Assembly: GCA_963803155.1 (NCBI GenBank)
Contig: CAWDMN010000092.1
Location: 1 to 64,000, forward strand
Direction: 5' to 3'
DNA: 64,000 nucleotides
From: CAWDMN01 sp963803155
GTDB taxonomy: Bacteria > Acidobacteriota > Terriglobia > Versatilivoradales > Versatilivoraceae
The translations under genes were made by a program, and so were the position numbers. Within the stretch, counting starts at the first letter, position 1. Each line of letters opens with the position of its first letter. Below, one piece after another: positions 62,841 to 64,000 of the stretch. The notes below the pieces were generated by a model. That model ran no database searches. It saw nothing but the letters and a program-made list of their open reading frames with translations, and had not been told where the DNA came from.

Positions 62841-63974
62841 TCATTTCACTAATTCTGACGTGTTGCGCGCCGCCTGCACCAGTTCCAGCACGGAATCAGC
62901 TACGACCTGAGGCTGCCTATGAGGAACCAAATGGTCGCTGGGATCGGCAAAAACCTGTCTGCTTTTTCTGGATAAACGCAGCAAATCGGTTTGCATCGTC
63001 TGCCACTGCCGTTCAATTTCCGCGGCCGGGAACCACTCAGGATATGGACCTTTCAGATCCTGTTTCCTGCTCACCACAATCAGCGGCAAATTCCCCAAGT
63101 CCCGAACCTGGCGTATCTGCGCAATGCTTTCTTCCCAAGCCTTTTGCTCTCCAAGGACCGCCGGCATATACCCATGCTGCAATTCGCAGTAACGGAGGAT
63201 TGCCTCTGTCCCCTCGGGATAGTCTTTCCAAAAATCATTGCCCTGCTCATTTCTGCGTCCCCACCGGGCCAGGCCCGTGAATGATTTCATCAGGTTGATG
63301 CGGGAGACGGTGGTTTCCACGAGTGTGTGCGTCCGCTCAGGCCCGCCCAGCGTGCGCATCAGAGGTTCCAAGTTCAGCCCCGTCTTCTTCACTCCGGCCA
63401 GGATTGTCGGCACATACCGTTCGAATTGTTCTTCATGCGCCGACTCTACCAATACTAAACCCGCTACGTCCTGAGGATATTGTTGCGCATACATCCGCAT
63501 CGTAAATCCGCCAAATGACCATCCCACCAGGATGTAAGGACCGGGAATGCGGGCGTTCTCCAGCAAGGTGTGCAGCTCCAGGGCAATCCGCTGCGTGGTT
63601 CGTGGCGCCGGCCCTGGATCACTCCATCCATAGCCCGCGCGGTCAAAAAGGCATACTCTTGTCTGTTTGGCGATCAGCGGCATTACTTTGCCCCAATAAA
63701 GCGCCGAGCTGCCCAAACCTGAGTCCATGATCACCGTAGGATTTCCCGAACCCACACTGAGTAAGTGCAGCCTGTAGCCTCCCACATCGACCATTTGTCC
63801 AGGGGGTGGAAACACTTTCCGATCTTTCCAACTGGCGGCCATTTCGTAGCCAAATCCGACCACGACAACAATTAAAATAAGACAGACAATCGAGACGGCG
63901 CCATAGAACAGGAATCGCAAGAGCCTTCTGAGTTTCCGATATTTCTTAGGCTGAGTCCGAGATATGCGTTTCAT
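62841..63974 (-). CDS. Membrane-anchored alpha/beta hydrolase
   Basis: A 377-residue protein of the alpha/beta hydrolase superfamily. A basic N-terminus (RRLLR) and a membrane helix at about 21-43 (FLFYGAVSIVCLILIVVVVG) anchor it, with the hydrolase domain outside. MDSGLGSS (about 83-90) is the oxyanion-hole region, GWSFGGF places the nucleophile at Ser153, and DPSDHLVPH near 350 supplies the His, with an Asp probably in VVSRKQDLKG. Start at ATG 63974 follows TGGAGG by five bases; the in-frame TTG at 63986 is not used. Substrate cannot be told from sequence; family members hydrolyse esters, amides or epoxides. Confidence 0.88.
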   Translation of the reverse strand: MKRISRTQPKKYRKLRRLLRFLFYGAVSIVCLILIVVVVGFGYEMAASWKDRKVFPPPGQMVDVGGYRLHLLSVGSGNPTVIMDSGLGSSALYWGKVMPLIAKQTRVCLFDRAGYGWSDPGPAPRTTQRIALELHTLLENARIPGPYILVGWSFGGFTMRMYAQQYPQDVAGLVLVESAHEEQFERYVPTILAGVKKTGLNLEPLMRTLGGPERTHTLVETTVSRINLMKSFTGLARWGRRNEQGNDFWKDYPEGTEAILRYCELQHGYMPAVLGEQKAWEESIAQIRQVRDLGNLPLIVVSRKQDLKGPYPEWFPAAEIERQWQTMQTDLLRLSRKSRQVFADPSDHLVPHRQPQVVADSVLELVQAARNTSELVK

Positions 63975-64000
63975 ATACACCTCCAAAAAGCCCTGACCTG

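Overview
The window looks like part of an Acidobacteriota chromosome of middling GC content. The main evidence is thirteen full-length 'acidobacterial duplicated orphan permease' (ADOP) genes, which are MacB/FtsX-type permeases of about 800 residues with two permease halves. A VWFA-related protein of the Acidobacteria type, a lipoprotein DPP-IV peptidase, a winged-helix/Ser-Thr kinase/propeller fusion and a GH9 enzyme fit the same assignment. No rRNA, tRNA, CRISPR array, transposase or phage gene was recognised.

Layout. 1-850 is a decay zone: a 5'-truncated lipoprotein-sorting-like gene on the minus strand and a frameshifted C-terminal piece of a sugar-phosphate-isomerase-like TIM barrel on the plus strand. 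850-3087 is a minus-strand S9B peptidase. After a repeat-rich divergent spacer, a sigma-54-type promoter (4021-4036) precedes a plus-strand export block: HlyD-like adaptor, four-helix-bundle protein (IVP), ABC ATPase (frameshifted), ADOP1 (frameshifted), ADOP2, a second IVP, a second ATPase, ADOP3 and a large TPR protein with a CHAT-like end. 20.8-30 kb is mixed: a hypothetical membrane-anchored protein, a retropepsin-like protein, the kinase fusion (frameshifted) and GH9. 30.5-51.4 kb is a tandem array of eight ADOPs (ADOP4-11), opened by a second sigma-54-type promoter. The right end holds a double FGE-fold protein, ADOP12 behind a third sigma-54-type promoter, a VWFA-like protein, ADOP13, a second retropepsin-like protein and an alpha/beta hydrolase.

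How it may work together. The adaptor plus the two ATPases can form MacAB/Lol-type complexes with the permeases. There is only one adaptor and there are two ATPases for thirteen permeases, so most permeases must share partners or act without an ATPase. The three sigma-54-type promoters share an upstream CTGTCCG palindrome 121-126 bp before the -24 element, which suggests one enhancer-binding regulator controls three separate ADOP units.

The least explained structure lies between the ADOP genes. Most of these spacers are built from degenerate 7-bp tandem repeats, and many begin in one orientation and end in the reverse complement. Two spacers carry intact IVP genes. Others carry recognisable N- or C-terminal scraps of IVP genes. 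I read them as copies, mostly decayed, of a small IVP-carrying element bounded by inverted heptad arrays that repeatedly settled just behind ADOP stop codons.
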